From: Diploscapter coronatus
Lineage: Eukaryota; Nematoda; Chromadorea; Rhabditida; Rhabditidae
Direction of reading: 5' to 3'
DNA: 64,000 bases
Assembly: GCA_964036155.1 (NCBI GenBank)
Contig: OZ038422.1
Location: forward strand, 12,361,201 to 12,425,200
Shown here: positions 1 to 13,200 of the stretch, in pieces
Layout: each line of letters begins with the position of its first letter
Numbering within the stretch: the first letter of the stretch is position 1
Notes under the pieces: generated by a model
What the model was told of the DNA's origin: nothing
Databases searched by the model: none
What the model saw: only the letters and a program-made list of their open reading frames with translations
Made by a program: the position numbers and the translations under genes

Positions 1-337
1 AGGAATGTGGACAGAGTGAATGCAGAGAAGCGACTGGCTGGTGGCCAATTAGGCGATTACCTGCTCAGAGCCAGAGGCGAGAACAGTGCCGCACTGTCTC
101 TCAAAGGCACTAAAGGCATTCTCCATATTAAAATTGAGAAACGGGATAACAAATGGATTATCGGTGAGCAGAAGTTTGAGCAGGCAATATACAGAACTGA
201 GAATGTTTATAGGAGAAGGACCCTCTTTCGGTTCGATATCTTCGGCCATCCATCATTACAAAAGGCACCCTCTGCCAATTCGAGGTTCTGATCATCTCAT
301 TCTGCACAATTCTGTCACTCAAGCCATACGGATCTAA
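1..337 (+). CDS. SHB-family SH2 adaptor, C-terminal part (5' cut by window)
   Basis: This is the C-terminal SH2 domain of a phosphotyrosine adaptor. Exon 1-163 continues after a 49-nt GT..AG intron (164-212) into exon 213-337, which ends in TAA. The spliced peptide has the SH2 order: the NAEKRL helix start, GDYLLRARGE around the phosphotyrosine-binding Arg, LHIKIE strand, FGSISSAIHHYKRHPLPI and a short tail. The HHY..LPI.G..H pattern near the end resembles the SHB/SHF/SHD/SHE family, where the SH2 domain is also C-terminal. Family members act in the cytoplasm downstream of receptor tyrosine kinases. The N-terminal proline-rich and phosphorylation-site part would lie left of the window. Unspliced, the first exon reads out of frame to 291, so intron removal is needed to rebuild the domain. 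SH2 identity is firm; the SHB subfamily is likely but not proven. Confidence 0.75.
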
Positions 338-1133
338 TGCTATTCAAACAGGGATAACTTTATCTTTCATTCGTCATTTCTCACAGAAACTAGACGCAAA
401 TCGTAGTTAAGGAGGTTGTGATCTTTAACGATTTAAATCGAAAAGCTAACATATTCCAACCCGGTATCAGAATTTGAAAGGCCTGTCTATATAAATAGAA
501 ATAATGTTCATGAAAAATCTATATTAGCGGATAAAAGTATCGATCGCCTATGAAGCTTCGAGTGCTGATTTTGACATTTGAGATGTTCAAGTCGTAATGA
601 AATTTTGTACAAATAAAGTAACCATCAAGCACTAAAAGATTGATCAGCTACAATTGGATTGAATCATTAAAAGCGCCAAAACCAAGCACTCAAATTTTCA
701 GGGATAGTCGGATATCTTTGTCCGCTACTATATGTGCTGGTCCTCTTTTTATTAAAAAATGATGCGGTTAACTAAACAGGAATAAATAATTGAAGTCTAA
801 TTGATGATGTGTAGAATCATAAATCAAACGAAATCGATAAATCAAGCCATCTTTGGACGACAGATACCAATCAGATCAAGAATCGAATTGCCTAATGATA
901 AGAAAAGCTTAGAGAAGAAAGGATATGTGAAATCTTGTAAATGAAACAAATTATAAAAATGAAATAAAAGTTGCAAACTTGTGATCTAGAATCAATTCAA
1001 ACACTGATATAAGTGCAGTTACGAAGAAGGCTAGAACGTAGTCTAGTCTGATTACTAGGTTGATCCATAAGTTCTGTCTGGTGAATCTTTCTCAATAATT
1101 TTGAAGACAAGTAATATTGAACTGGGGTAACTA
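338..1133. other. non-coding stretch downstream of the SH2 gene
   Basis: AT-rich sequence between the SH2 gene stop and the fold-back element. I see no convincing exon chain, RNA gene or tandem repeat. It presumably contains the 3' UTR of the SH2 gene. Confidence 0.5.
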
Positions 1134-2270
1134 TAGTCCGTTTCATAATTATGGATACCCCCTCGATTTAGGGGTTTTGGTAATTTTCAACATTCAAGAA
1201 CATTGGAAATCGATATAGGAACAATTACATCAACTAAATATTCACATTCAAGAAAAAAATTTCCCATTCTCGCTGTTTATAATGTGTAATTTCGCTCGAG
1301 ACGTTTTTCAGGTGTTTCATAATTATGGATACCTTTGTTATTTTAATTAGTCTGATGCCATAGAGTGAACTAATCCGGTTCAAAATTGGCACAACTATTC
1401 CATCATATATCCTCCTAATATCTGCCAAGTTTCATCCCGATCCGATCTTCTATAAGGATTTTACGAATTTTTTCCAAGAGCTGTCCTTAACTATGGAAAA
1501 TGGCAGTTTTGTATGGGATTTGTAAGAAACATCTTCGAAAAAAATTCATTACTCAGGAGAATAAAATGATACTCATATAAGTTCACATAGATCTACGAGA
1601 ACTTATTGCTGCACAGCTTTTAAGCCTCCATTCATATTTTTCACGTACCTATTTGGAAAGTACAGTCGGTTCGAAAAGACAACATCTCCTTAACTATGGA
1701 AAATAAGGCAAATTTAAGGTATTTTAGAAAATGTTGTGCTACGCTTCTTGTAGAATTTTTTCAAAGAAAATCAATATGATATTTTGAAAGTAGAATAGTG
1801 ATATTATCATGTCATATTATTAGTTTTATGGTTTGTCAAACTTTTGGTGAGTAGTGAATTTTTTTCGAAGATGTTTCTTACAAATCCCATACAAAACTGC
1901 CATTTTCTATAGTTAAGGACAGCTCTCGGAAAAAAATCGTAAAATCCTTATACAAGATCGGATCGGGATGAAACTTGGTAGATATTAGGAGGATATATGA
2001 TGGAATAATTGTGTAAATTTTGAGTCGGATTAGTTTGCTCTATGGCGTCAGACTAATTAAAATAAAAAGGGTATCCATAATTATGAAACATCTGAAACAA
2101 CGTCTCGAGCGAAATTATACATTGTAAACAGCGAGCATGGGAAATTTTTTTCTTGAATGTGAATATTTAGTTGATGTAATTGTTCCTATATCGATTTCCA
2201 ATGTTCTTGAATGTTGAAAATTACCAAAACCCCTAAATCGAGGGGGTATCCATAATTATGAAACGGACTA
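1134..2270. mobile_element. fold-back (long terminal inverted repeat) DNA element, non-autonomous
   Basis: The left arm (about 1134-1551) is repeated in inverted orientation at about 1852-2270, so the ~1.14-kb element is a palindrome with arms near 420 bp and a ~300-bp centre. The ends read TAGTCCGTTTCATAATTATG and its complement. Both are flanked by TA, matching the target duplication of Tc1/mariner-type elements. Inside each arm the motif TTTCATAATTATGGATACC occurs twice (around 1142 and 1316 on the left). No long reading frame is present, so any movement would need a transposase from elsewhere. The arms are not identical (for example around 1905-1925), so the insertion is not brand new. 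Confidence 0.85.
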
Positions 2271-3350
2271 TATATAGCCGTTGAGGATCATTTGCTCTAT
2301 TAGTGCATACAATTCATTCTCATCTTCCCTTTAATTTTGTGAGCAGATAGAAAAAATGTAAAAAAAATTCCCCCATTTTAAAAGAGTGAAATTTTATGCT
2401 TTCGATAAAAATAATTATAAAAAGTATAATTTAGGAACTAAAATTTTGATTTCAATTAAAAAAAATACTAGCTGGGTTACCTACTTATTATACCCAGTTT
2501 ATTTCAACTGCTAGCTTTCAGTTTGGGAGTGAATTTTTACCTGGAAAATCGCTATGTCGAAAGATGACGTTCCAAACTAAATGAATGACAATTCTATGTA
2601 TAAGAGGGTAGTATATTCAATAAGGTGCGCATTCGATGGGGATAGTCAGTGAGTATGTATGCATGGTATATCTTTGAATTAAATTCTGTCTTAACAAAGC
2701 TATGAAGTTATTTTCGAAAAACATTTCTGATGGACAAAACTTGGACCAGTCTAGTACTCGTATGCTGATCATTCCATCATTATTGTATTTACAGAAAGGA
2801 ATGTCGTAAATCCAAATTAAACCTAACAAAAATGGGCATTGCAATTGAAGTCATTTCGAAAAGCAGAAGCATCACTTCACCTAAAAAAAATTGAAGTATT
2901 TTCTTAATCACAGATCATCGCTCGGACATTTAGTCTGTCATACAATCATGCAGTCATTCATATCCATTCATTTCTCCTTCCTCTGAATGTATTCACTTCG
3001 ATTTGATCGTTTCCTCATCGTCTTTGTTTTTCTTTCTCTACTTCTCTCATCCTCCCATCATCTTTCCAAATCCCTCTCTATCCCTATCTCTATCTCTCTG
3101 CATCTCTTCAATCCCCTCTCTTCTCTTCGTCTCTCTCAAAGGGATAAGTCTGCGCCTTCGCGTCCCCCTGGCGGCCGCAGAATGCAGCGGCTGTGTGGCT
3201 GCTGGCTGCTGGCTGCGTGTTCGTCCATCGTTTTCATCCTTCCACTCCCTAATTGTCCATTTTCATTTCATTCCATTACTTTGTCGTTAATCCATCCTTT
3301 TTCAGACTTTATTCAAAATGATCTACAGATAGTCATTCTTCCTATTAAAA
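2271..3350. other. intergenic region with pyrimidine-rich tract before the Dispatched-like gene
   Basis: No supported gene. About 3010-3170 is strongly CT-rich (runs of TCTC and CTTTC) on the plus strand just upstream of the Dispatched-like start, and could be promoter or 5' UTR sequence. A long open frame across it (2987-3940) is low-complexity S/L/F-rich, overlaps the real first exon in another frame, and resembles no family. Confidence 0.5.
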
Positions 3351-6300
3351 ATGCGACTAGGAATGCTCGATCTAAGTGGGGCATTCCGAATCTATTCCCG
3401 CTCCATCTATACGCACACGTGGTTTTATCTGCTTGCGCCCCTCGTTTTCGCCGGCCTCATCCCAGCTATTATGCTGGTCTTCGTCTTCCCCGTTCAACTC
3501 ACCAAAAATGCAGAAATCGTAAGTCTCCTTGCCAATTCGTAGATGTTGTCGTCTCGTTAGGTATAGGAGAGAATGAAAGTATGGAAAATGATAGCTCACG
3601 ACGTTTATCGGTTTCCAAATTCCCTCGCAATTCTAGCCTTCCTCGACTCTTATGCAAAACACAACAAATCAACAAGCAATTCACATTACAATTCGTTTGC
3701 GAAGTGATTTCAATTCATCTGTCAGTCTTGAGTCTATTTATAGAAACACTTGTTTCTGTAATGCACATTCGTATTTCTGCACTTCCACACGTCTCCCAAT
3801 CCATCTGCTTCATGCTTCTCCTCTCTCCCATTCTGTTTCTCTCATACAAGAACCTGTTGCCTTCTTTCCACTGTTTTTTTCTCTGTTTCTGTTTTCTCTT
3901 TCTATTTTCTCGTCATCCATTCCAGTCTCTGATCTTTTAATGAGTAGTGGAAGTATTGATGGATCGCATAAAGAGAAGCACACTTTAGCTAGGCATATAG
4001 GTTTCCCTGCCATTGAGACACGCAAAATGCCAGCTTTTGACTCATCTCCCTCTTCTCCTGCAACTGGTTTGTCTGACTCTGTCTGTATTCGTCATGTTTC
4101 CCCCTCGTCTAATCTGTAAATCTGCTTCCTCAATTCGATAGGCCATCATTCGATTTGTCGTGTTTGCCTTCAATGGCAATCTGCATGCTATGATGATATT
4201 TTCCAGAGAATCGTCAAAAAATGTATTTAAAAAAAACCAAAGAGAATTATCCTGTGGCCTGGCCATGTAATCTGTAGTCTGAATGGACACAGCAAGAAGA
4301 CATCGAAATTGGGGAGATTTGTGAGAGGCCGACGCTTTGAACAACTGGGCAACTGGGTCATCTGCAGGCTGTGTCCCACGTTCCCTCACTCTCCCTTTCC
4401 TCTTTCCTCATTCACACGAGTAATGCAATGTGCAACGCGAGATAGAGAGAGAGAGAGAAAGATTATGCAATCAACCATGAAATTCATAGAAAACTTTACG
4501 AATTTAGGGCTTTGACACAAAAGACACACCGTACAGTGGTCCTAGAATTGCATGGCAAATGCTGCAGCAGGTCTGAAATTTAAAATGAAACAGTCTGCAT
4601 TGTGACAAGGACCCTGTTCAGACACTGATTGGTTCAAATCGAGTTCGCTTTGCCAATCCAAAACCAATTGATTTGAATGTGACTCGAGTACCCATGACAA
4701 TCAACAACAACAATGGAAATGGGCAAAAGATTAACAGGACATTGGAGATTCTGCCTCTGAGGAAACAAACTATAAGCGCGAGAAGGAAACGGTCCTGGGC
4801 AGACCAGCTGTTGGCTGCGTTCTCGAACGTGCCCTGTTACGAAACTCCCATTCCACTCAGTAAGAGCATCCAATCTTTCTTTTCTCCTTGTACATTAGCT
4901 TAAATTGAAGTGGAACATCTGAGTCAGGTCGTGTTGGAAGTGTCCTCGTACGATGCCCTGTTCAGCATGCAGCTGCTGAATGCCCTCTGTGGTCTGCAGA
5001 CTTCCATCTCCCACCAGCTGAAGGCCTTCGAGAGTTACACTCCATACAAGTAGATTCTTTCTATTGTCCACTCATTCATATAGATGATGAGTTGTAGAAA
5101 TGTATGGCACATAGCCAACTTCTTTGCGTGCATCTCTCCAAACAATCTGGTGAATTGCACGCAGCTGACTGTCGACGATGTGGAGGTCGTGAAAGGCATT
5201 GTGGATGAATGCAAGAAGTATCGAGAGGACATCATTCAGTGCAAACTCAAGGGCAAATGTCCAGGTATGTTCATGTAATTCATGTTGTCGTGTTAAGAAG
5301 AAGATTCCGCAACCATAATATGTCCATATTTTCAATGCATTTTGGGGGGTCAACTTTTTACAATAAAACTGCATTTTCAATCGCCTACGGTAGTCAGGTC
5401 ATGATAATCAAGAAAAATTTGAAAACTTGATGAAAGACATCTAAAAATCTGAATTTTCTCCACAACATTCCATATCTACGACAAAAGTGCTCATTACTCT
5501 TCTTTTCCCTCAAAATTTAGTCGTCCATTTTAGCTCACTAGTGCAGGCTTACAAATCCTTCTTTTACCTATTGCTACCTAATTGATTCGACCATAGATTT
5601 CAATAATCCTACTCAAAAATCTGATAATAATATAGCCATATCAAAAATTGCGCAATGCTTTAATGGACACTTATGCACGAATTGGAAATATTCTCAAAAA
5701 CAAGATAGGATATGTGACTATTATAGGGATTCCTCCAAGATGCACTTCCCAAATGATGTTCGATCTGTTCTATCGCCTGCTGCCAATGAATATGGACTCG
5801 CATCCCTTCTACCTCAACACATTCTTGCCTGTGTTCACTTCCACCGGCTATGGCACACAGAACATATACCTTCCTCTGAAGAGCTATGTCGATTTGGAAG
5901 AGGCCATCATCAAACACGTGCAGAAGCATGGACTAACGATGAAAGGTGAGACAGATTAATTATGATGAGTGCGTAGCGTTATCCGCCAAAGGTTTTGGTA
6001 GATAGCGCTCGCCTCCCATTATGATTGAAGAATAGAATACGAGTACTTTGACAGGCATATTGATGGACATAAAGAGAGACCGTCTTGTGGCGGCGGCCAT
6101 GTCGGACAGTCTGTTGGCTCTAGTGGCTGCTCTGCTCGTGATGGGCGTAGTCGCTATTCACTCCCGCTCTCCCCTCTATGCCATTGTCGTCTGCCTCGTT
6201 CTGGCTCTATCAGTTCTAGGTAAATCCTCGGTATCAATGCCCTCATCCTGAATATCCAGGTTCCCTCTCGTTCTATGCCCTATTGACCCCCGAATTCCCC

Positions 6301-8711
6301 CTGCTCAATCTGGTCGTGTTCGTACTGCTCATTGCCGTTGGCTCCGACGATGCTTTCATTCTCTTCACGGGCTTCCCTGCAGAGCTCAACGAGCATAGTT
6401 TTCACAAGGTTGACCTTCGGAGTTTTCTATTCTCAACTTAAGTGACTAGTTCAGTTTCTAACTCACATATCATTCACAATGTTCCTCACCTCATTCTCCA
6501 CCGCCGTTCCGTTTTTCGCTAATATTTTCTCGAATGTCATTGTATTCAGGTGAGCTAATGTCGATTTAGAGTATTCACCTCATTTTGTATGATCAGATGT
6601 TTCGGCCTGTTCGCGGGAGTCACTTCAGTCGTCAACTATCTTCTCGTCATTTCGTTTCTGCCTGCTTTCCTCGTCATACAAAGAAGGTCTGAACCTACTA
6701 AAGTAGAACAACCTTACAACGAGAAAATCAAGACACTTGACGTGCCTTCCCTCTCTGCCGATCTGCGGCTCTACATTCTCATATTCGATCAGGGAAATTC
6801 TGCCTGCAGTTCTGGTGCAGGGCCGCTTCATCTGGTTGTCAGCCCTGACCGTCATATCGATCGGCTGCACAGTGATTTCCCTTCGCGACCTGCATCTGCC
6901 CGAGTACAATCCATTGCAGCTCTTCATCAATTCCAATCCACATGAATGGTTTGTCTTCTCGTAATCATTCCTTTCTTTAATTACCGTCAAACTTCTAATT
7001 GGGACACCCCTCCATTTGAAGTCCCCTCCAGGGGATGTTGAAAGTAGAGATCCTCCGGGTTTCTATTAGAGGTTTTCGATAAGTAGATACAAATACGCAA
7101 TAGGTGCGTAAATGAAAGTACACAGTAAGGCGTTGATTAGTCGCGCAAATTTTAATGCAATTTTTTCGATCAGAGAATTTTACAAGTTTCCTCTTCACAA
7201 AAACCTTATTTATAACCCTGATGATATTTCTGCGCAAAAAATTTGCTCCGAACACCAATTCCGCATACTACTTGGGGACCCTATTTGCTCTGCGTACACA
7301 TCATTTACGCATTTTCGTTCACTTTACTTGATCTGATCTGACTGATAAAATAGCTGCTCATTGTCAGGTACGACAACAACGCAGAGAAGCACTTCGAGTT
7401 TGTGGCAGAGAAGATTGCCCTACCACTGACAGCCAGACTGGTGTGGGGAGTGGAGCCGATCAAGTCGACAGCCATGTTCAGGGCAGACGCCCACACTCCT
7501 CTTCGCTCTGACCACACGTTCAACCTGACCTCTTCCCCCTTCCGCATCAAACAGCTCGCCTCCACGCTCAAGCAGTTTCGCAGTCTGCCTTTCGTCAATC
7601 ACTCAGTCCCTTACTGGCCAGAGCGATTCATCGAGTGGAGCAAGTCATATCCCTGCGCACCTGGGTAACTCATTTTGCATGTTCAAGTCACCCATATTAT
7701 TCATTCATTCATTCCATTCAGCTTTCTCTGTTGCAATATTTCCAACCCTCTATTCTCGGAGTATTATCTCGATTTTTGTATGCGCAACTCGACTTCATTC
7801 ATATTCACAGCCTATAATGACACTCCCATCTTCGATAACTTGACATTTGCTTTAGTCGGGTAAGTTCGACTCGAATTGACTGTAGCTAATCTCGTCTTCA
7901 TTCAGTTACACCGCCCTTCTGCCCACGAAGCTGCGTTACAATCATCGTTTCGCCCTGTTGTCGCAGTCCTTCTCCCTGCTCGATCTGCTCACTCCCGAGG
8001 GCGGCTGGTGGGTGCCCGAATGGTCTCTGATGTCCACGTGGTACGATCTGCTGCAGTCCATCATCAGCGACTCGCGCGGTTCTGTCATCAGTTCTGTGCT
8101 TGTGGTCGGGGCATTTGCCTTCTTGCAATTGAAGTGGCAGGTTTGTGTGTATTTCCTCGGTGCAAACTTCCTCATTTCACCCGTCCCACATACAGGCGCT
8201 GACAGCAGTCATAACGATAGCCTGTATAATAGCGACAGCCTCAGGCATTGTGGTGCTGCTTGGATGGGTGATTGGAGTATTGGAAGCAGTGATTCTCGTG
8301 CTGGTTGTGGGTTTGTCATTCGACTACACTCTGCATTATGGAGCAGCAGTGCCAAATGAAGGTCTGTCTGTTTGTTTTTTCTTCTCAGTATTTTCATTCA
8401 ACGGTTCAATTTCTCCTCCAGGTTGCCCTCTGCATCGCATCCGCATAGCAGCCTCGCTGGCCATCTGCCCTGTGTCTCTGTCGGCATTCACTTCCTTCTT
8501 GGCGGGTGCCTCGATGCTCTTCTCGCAGACCCACGCATTCTTCCAAGTGGGCGAGTTTCTAGTTGTCATCTCCTCGGTGTCCTGGCTCTTCGCCACATTC
8601 TTCTACCTGCCCCTCCTCTCTCTGACTCTGCCTCGTCGTGACGATTGTGTCTATTGCAAGAAAATCAGCGACAACAGTCTCAACGGGATTCCTATGATCA
8701 GAAAATTCTGA
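3351..8711 (+). CDS. Dispatched-like / patched-related sterol-sensing-domain transporter
   Basis: RND-type multipass membrane protein, predicted 905 aa in 15 exons: 3351-3518, 4622-4859, 4911-5049, 5092-5264, 5727-5945, 6055-6219, 6260-6408, 6455-6549, 6597-6686, 6793-6948, 7368-7664, 7722-7859, 7906-8140, 8196-8361, 8422-8711. All junctions keep frame. An N-terminal membrane segment is followed by a Cys-containing extracellular domain. A first 5-TM sterol-sensing block follows, with the GSDDAF motif in the TM4 equivalent, then a second extracellular domain and a second TM block with GLSFDYTLHYG. GSDDAF and GLS.DyTLHYG are Dispatched-type versions of the RND proton-relay motif. Dispatched releases lipid-modified Hedgehog ligands; nematode relatives (CHE-14, PTD proteins) act in apical secretion and cuticle formation. 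Intron 1 (1.1 kb) could hide another exon, so the N-terminus is the least certain part. Confidence 0.85.
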
Positions 8712-9147
8712 CTCTGAGCGGCGCATCTCATAACAAACACTTTCAACACATAACAGTTCTAAGTCAGCAGCATTACATTTTAGAAAACTTTCCGACTCTT
8801 TAGTTTCGATTTTGAGTTCGCATGACAGTCTTTCGACCTTTCATTTCATTTCATGATTTTTCACAATTAGGTAATGATATATAGCATTTCGAGAGCCTCT
8901 ATAATTCATTCACAAAGTATATCGATTCAAGTACGGGTAACACTCGAAGATAAGACATATTTCTTTAAAGAATAAATTCGTTCATATCATTCATTCGTTT
9001 AGACAGTGATGACATTTCAAAACAGGTGACAGAGAACAATGTGCGCTGTAATTTCGATGTTTTCCTTCCCTCTCGATGCCAGTAGTCGAGTGACCTTTCC
9101 GCTATCATAACTTCACTATCGATCACTCTGCACCACTTCTCCTAGTC
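8712..9147. other. intergenic, no gene seen
   Basis: 436 nt between the Dispatched-like stop and the next start on the same strand. It contains an AATAAA-like run (AAAGAATAAATTC near 8968) that could serve the upstream 3' end. No other feature seen. Confidence 0.45.
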
Positions 9148-10185
9148 ATGCTTCCTCCCTCTCTGTCTTTAATCTCTCTAACCCCCTTCCTTCTTCTACT
9201 TTGTCCCCAATTGACTTCGTCAGCTCCAACAGTCCGAATGTGCAATGCATTTGCTCGATTCACTCAAAGGTAACCCCTAGACATTGAACTTCCGAAGAAA
9301 ACCGATATAATTCAAATGGAACCCTGATCCATCCACTCTGCTCACCTGGACGAAGAGCAATTGCGACAAAATTCATCCCAGACCAGAAGGAATGAGTTGT
9401 GAAGATGTCATTCAGGTTAATGAGGAGACGAGTTGTTAATCAGACATTCTCCTTTCAGTTTGTCTCGGACTGTAATTTCCCATCCGCCTCTTCTGCAGAG
9501 CTGTCGTCGTCTTCTTCATCTGACACATTAAACCCCGTAAATTGAAAGCTTCATTTCTTCCAAAGAATATTTCAGAGAAGCTATTCGAACCAGCCAGCGG
9601 TTCTAAATCGCTATGTTTATTGTAACGCTCAAACTGCTAGAGATTACAGTCAATTCGGAAATTGGTAAAACAAACGGGAATGGCTTATCAAAACCTTGCT
9701 CTTCTTTCATATAGGTATTATCCAAATTGCTATCCACCCACCTATTTGGGCTGGTATGATGGAAGGCCGGGAAGTGTTGCCCAACTAGAAAATGACTATA
9801 GTTTCTTCAAAGGGGGGAATTACCCTTACAATAGGTTCGTTTCAATCAATTTCCATTCTCAATGATTGTCGACAATTGTAGAGCAGACAATATTGTGAAC
9901 ATGAGCCTAATGCAGACCTCTCTTCCCACTTGTCTACATGATATTTTCTACTGTGTCAGAGCGCAAATCGGTCAACAGAGAAGCTATCAGGCAACTCATT
10001 TCTACTGTAGTTTTTCCCCTAAATGGCTAGATTTTAGAGATATTATGAAGAGAAAGCAGCTAAAAGCCATCCTCGTCGATATTCGCATGAACTATCTGAT
10101 AGTGAAGAAGACGCCAAGCAGAGACTCATCAGAAGAATGCATAGGAATAGACATTGACTCTTCCAATTTAACCATATTCAAATAA
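9148..10185 (+). CDS. secreted protein of unknown family
   Basis: Predicted 256-aa protein in six exons: 9148-9269, 9358-9415, 9459-9536, 9576-9664, 9715-9834, 9882-10185. The start ATG lies two bases after a splice acceptor (TTCTCCTAG), typical of a trans-spliced mRNA. Residues 1-26 form a classical signal peptide (Leu-rich core, then LTSSA). The mature part has about ten cysteines (pairs such as [54 protein letters not shown]), a Ser-rich stretch in exon 3, and an aromatic Tyr/Pro-rich centre ([18 protein letters not shown]). It looks like a disulphide-bonded extracellular protein. I recognise no known domain. The acceptor of exon 2 is the weakest boundary; an alternative would change residues around 41. 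Confidence 0.7.
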
Positions 10186-10273
10186 AACGAAATAAAATAC
10201 TTTATCTGATCATAATTCTAACGGGTATACCAATCAAATGATACATGAAATGGCAAGACGTTGTCGTCGTGAC

Positions 10274-13200
10274 TCACAGTTGTTCGAGATCGTAGTCAGG
10301 AATGTCGTTTGGGTTGACGTGGGAATGGGCGTGAGCGTGGGAATGTTGAAGAGGATGGGAGTGGAGGGTAAGAGGGTGGGTTGGATGGGGCATAGGCATC
10401 GACATGGGGGGCATGGAATGACTGGAATGATTGGGGTGGAGTGGAGGAGGCATCGGCATGGGCGCGTTCATTGTGCTCATCGTGCTGCACACGGGAATGT
10501 GACCGCCCATATGCATCTGCATCATTTGCTGAAGCGTCCCTGGTCCTGCACCTTGTCCTGGCAGAGGCATTTGCTGTTGCTGCTGCACAGGTCTATGTCC
10601 AAGCACGTCCACACCAGCCCCGCCGCCTTCGTTCTGCTGCTCTTCTGCCTGCAATCCCCTTTCATTACACAATCACTAGCACAAAACGCAAACCTCCTGC
10701 AGTAGCTCCTCCAAATTCCTCTGCCTCTCGATTGGCTGGCTCTGACTCGAACACGGCTGCCCCATTTGGCTTGCATTTTCGGCCTGAAACATTCGAATGT
10801 TCATTTGCAGCAAGGTGCGCAGAATTGCTTACTCTAGCACAACTTCTCTTGGCCTTGTTGGTTGCATTCGAACTGAGCAGAGTGATTGTGCTCGTGGCGG
10901 ATTTTCTCTTCCTCTTGATTGTCACTCCCACGTTAGGAGGCACAGGACAGCCGCCTGGGGGAATGTCCCACAGACGGGTCCGAAATGGGTCCAGAGGCAC
11001 TTGGGAGGCAGTGAAGAGGGAGCAGGGCAGATCGGGCTCGAAGTCCTTGAAGAAGCCGCTCTTCACGTTCCACAGCATTCCCTTGAAAATGGCCCTTTCC
11101 TCGTCCTTCGTCGTTTCCAAGGTCTCTTCTTCTATTTCATCCAACATTCGCAGAATCACCGAGGCATCTGAAAATAGCGAATTATTCAAAATGTCAAAAA
11201 TGGTTGATTCTCTAACCGAGTGGAGTGAGATGAGTTGCCTGGCTCTTGACGGTGTTCACTCCAAGAATGAATTTGTGTATGTTTTCCCACGAGAGACAGG
11301 CCTGCTTCGTTTCGCCGGAAGATGTTTCGAACTGAAAATTCAAAATGAAAACAAGCTAAATTTTCTACCTCGTTTTTCATTCAAACTGATTCTTCCTTGC
11401 TGTCAAAACCGTACGACTCCTTTTTTACACACTGTAGACGCTATATTGTCTGAGTAAGAAAGTATGCGATTTTGAGAGAAGAAAAGAAACTCTCGTGAAT
11501 GCAACGATGCTCATCCTCAGGCATGCATCGTTGGATCAGTGACTAGTCCACTAGCTTGTGCCTTTACTCTCGCGTAATGAGTTCTAGTCATTCGTACTCT
11601 TTTCGTTCTTTTCAAAACTATGTCCAGGATCTCTTACTTTGAAAGTAGTGGGAAAAAGAAGGAAACGAAGTCGTACGGCTTTGGCAGCAAAGAAATCAGT
11701 TTGATTGAAATACAAGACATATTTTCTTCTTGACACTTACCGTTACAGCTTTGAGCGGTGGGGGAATGAAGAGTTGAGAGAGTGATTCGTTAATAGTCTC
11801 CTGGAACATTTTAAGCTTGTAGTGCGGGTAGAAACGACGGGTGATCTCGTGGCCTGCGTCCACGAATGTCTTCACTTTCTGAATAAGAAAATGAATTGGA
11901 TGATAAGAAGAGAAAAATATTGTTATCTTGTTTTGAGAAGATTCCCCAATCCGTGCAAAATATGCAATGACGTATTGCACAAATGTGCTAAAATAGACTA
12001 CTAAATTTTTGAGAAAAAAAAAGGAAGAGCAATGCACTTTTGTCGTAAAAATGACATATCCCGGTTGAAAAATGAGGATTTGTGATCCTTTCGAAAATCG
12101 TTCTAATTGTTCTTAATTATTATGATCTCTATCATAAGCAATTTATAATGCTGTTTCCTTAACAAAATTTTTAACGAAACTACGCGGGAACTTTTCTCCT
12201 AAACAAGACAATCGACAGACCTCATATTTACTGTACTTGAAATGGGGGTCGTCGTCCGTGTTGATTTCCTCTGCGCCAATCGCCTTCCACTCGCTCCTCT
12301 CATAGGAGATTCTGTCCTCGCGATGCTCTGCATTCAGTTGCCGAATTTCATCGATTTTCGAGCTGAATCATGTTCATTTTCATCTCCACTTTCTTCTTAT
12401 TCAGGCTGTTTCTAAATAACAGTCCGGACGGCACCTTCTTTCGGATATAACGGTTCTTTTTATATGGAGAGGGAAATGTCTTTCTTCCTCTATTCATTGC
12501 TGTGTAATCAAATTCCAAGAAAACGTTCTGTCCGATCCGCGTAAAATGACTGTTGCTGCTCAGGGGTGTAAAAAATCAAATTTTTGATTTGCGTTTTGAA
12601 AACTATCCCGAAAAGTACGTTTTACACTAGCGTCAGCTAATAACGCATTATCTTTGTACACCCCTTTTGCTACTTATTCACTCACAAGATCTCCTCAGTG
12701 CTGCGCGACAAGTAGACGTCTCCATACTTGGCGACTGCATCTGCCCGTGTTCCATAAGCCTTCAACAACTCGAACAGCGACTTCAGTTCTGTCGACTTCC
12801 AGTTTCCATCGTTGAAACTGCGCCCCTCTCGTATTCTCTGCAGTAAATATAGATGTCAGGTCAATTTTCGAAATTGATAATCATGGAAAAATTTAGTATG
12901 TGATCGGCGAGATTAACTGAAGCAGAATGCTTGCATTAAAGAGGGTAACTTAGAGGTAAAAATGCAAAAAGCCTCGAAAATTGGCAATTTTATACATGGT
13001 GGTGGCCAGATTTCAAAAAAGTTCCAGGTCTGTTTCTAGCACATAATTCGAATTCTAGTTTTGATATTCTGGCATTTCTAAATAACAAATAATCTCGTTC
13101 TTCCAAACAATGAATCAGAGGACTCACTCTTTCGATGGGACTGATCTCGCTGATGACCATCCTGTCGTCGATTCCATTCTGCTCCTGCCCTTCTTCGTCC

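Noticed and set aside
2987..3940. 317-codon open frame upstream of and across the first Dispatched-like exon
   Set aside because: Low-complexity S/L/F-rich translation of a CT-rich tract. It overlaps the real membrane-protein exon in another frame and matches no family.
10441..11457. 338-codon plus-strand open frame
   Set aside because: Antisense shadow of the SNAPC2-like gene, whose exons on the minus strand have splice sites at every boundary and a coherent protein.
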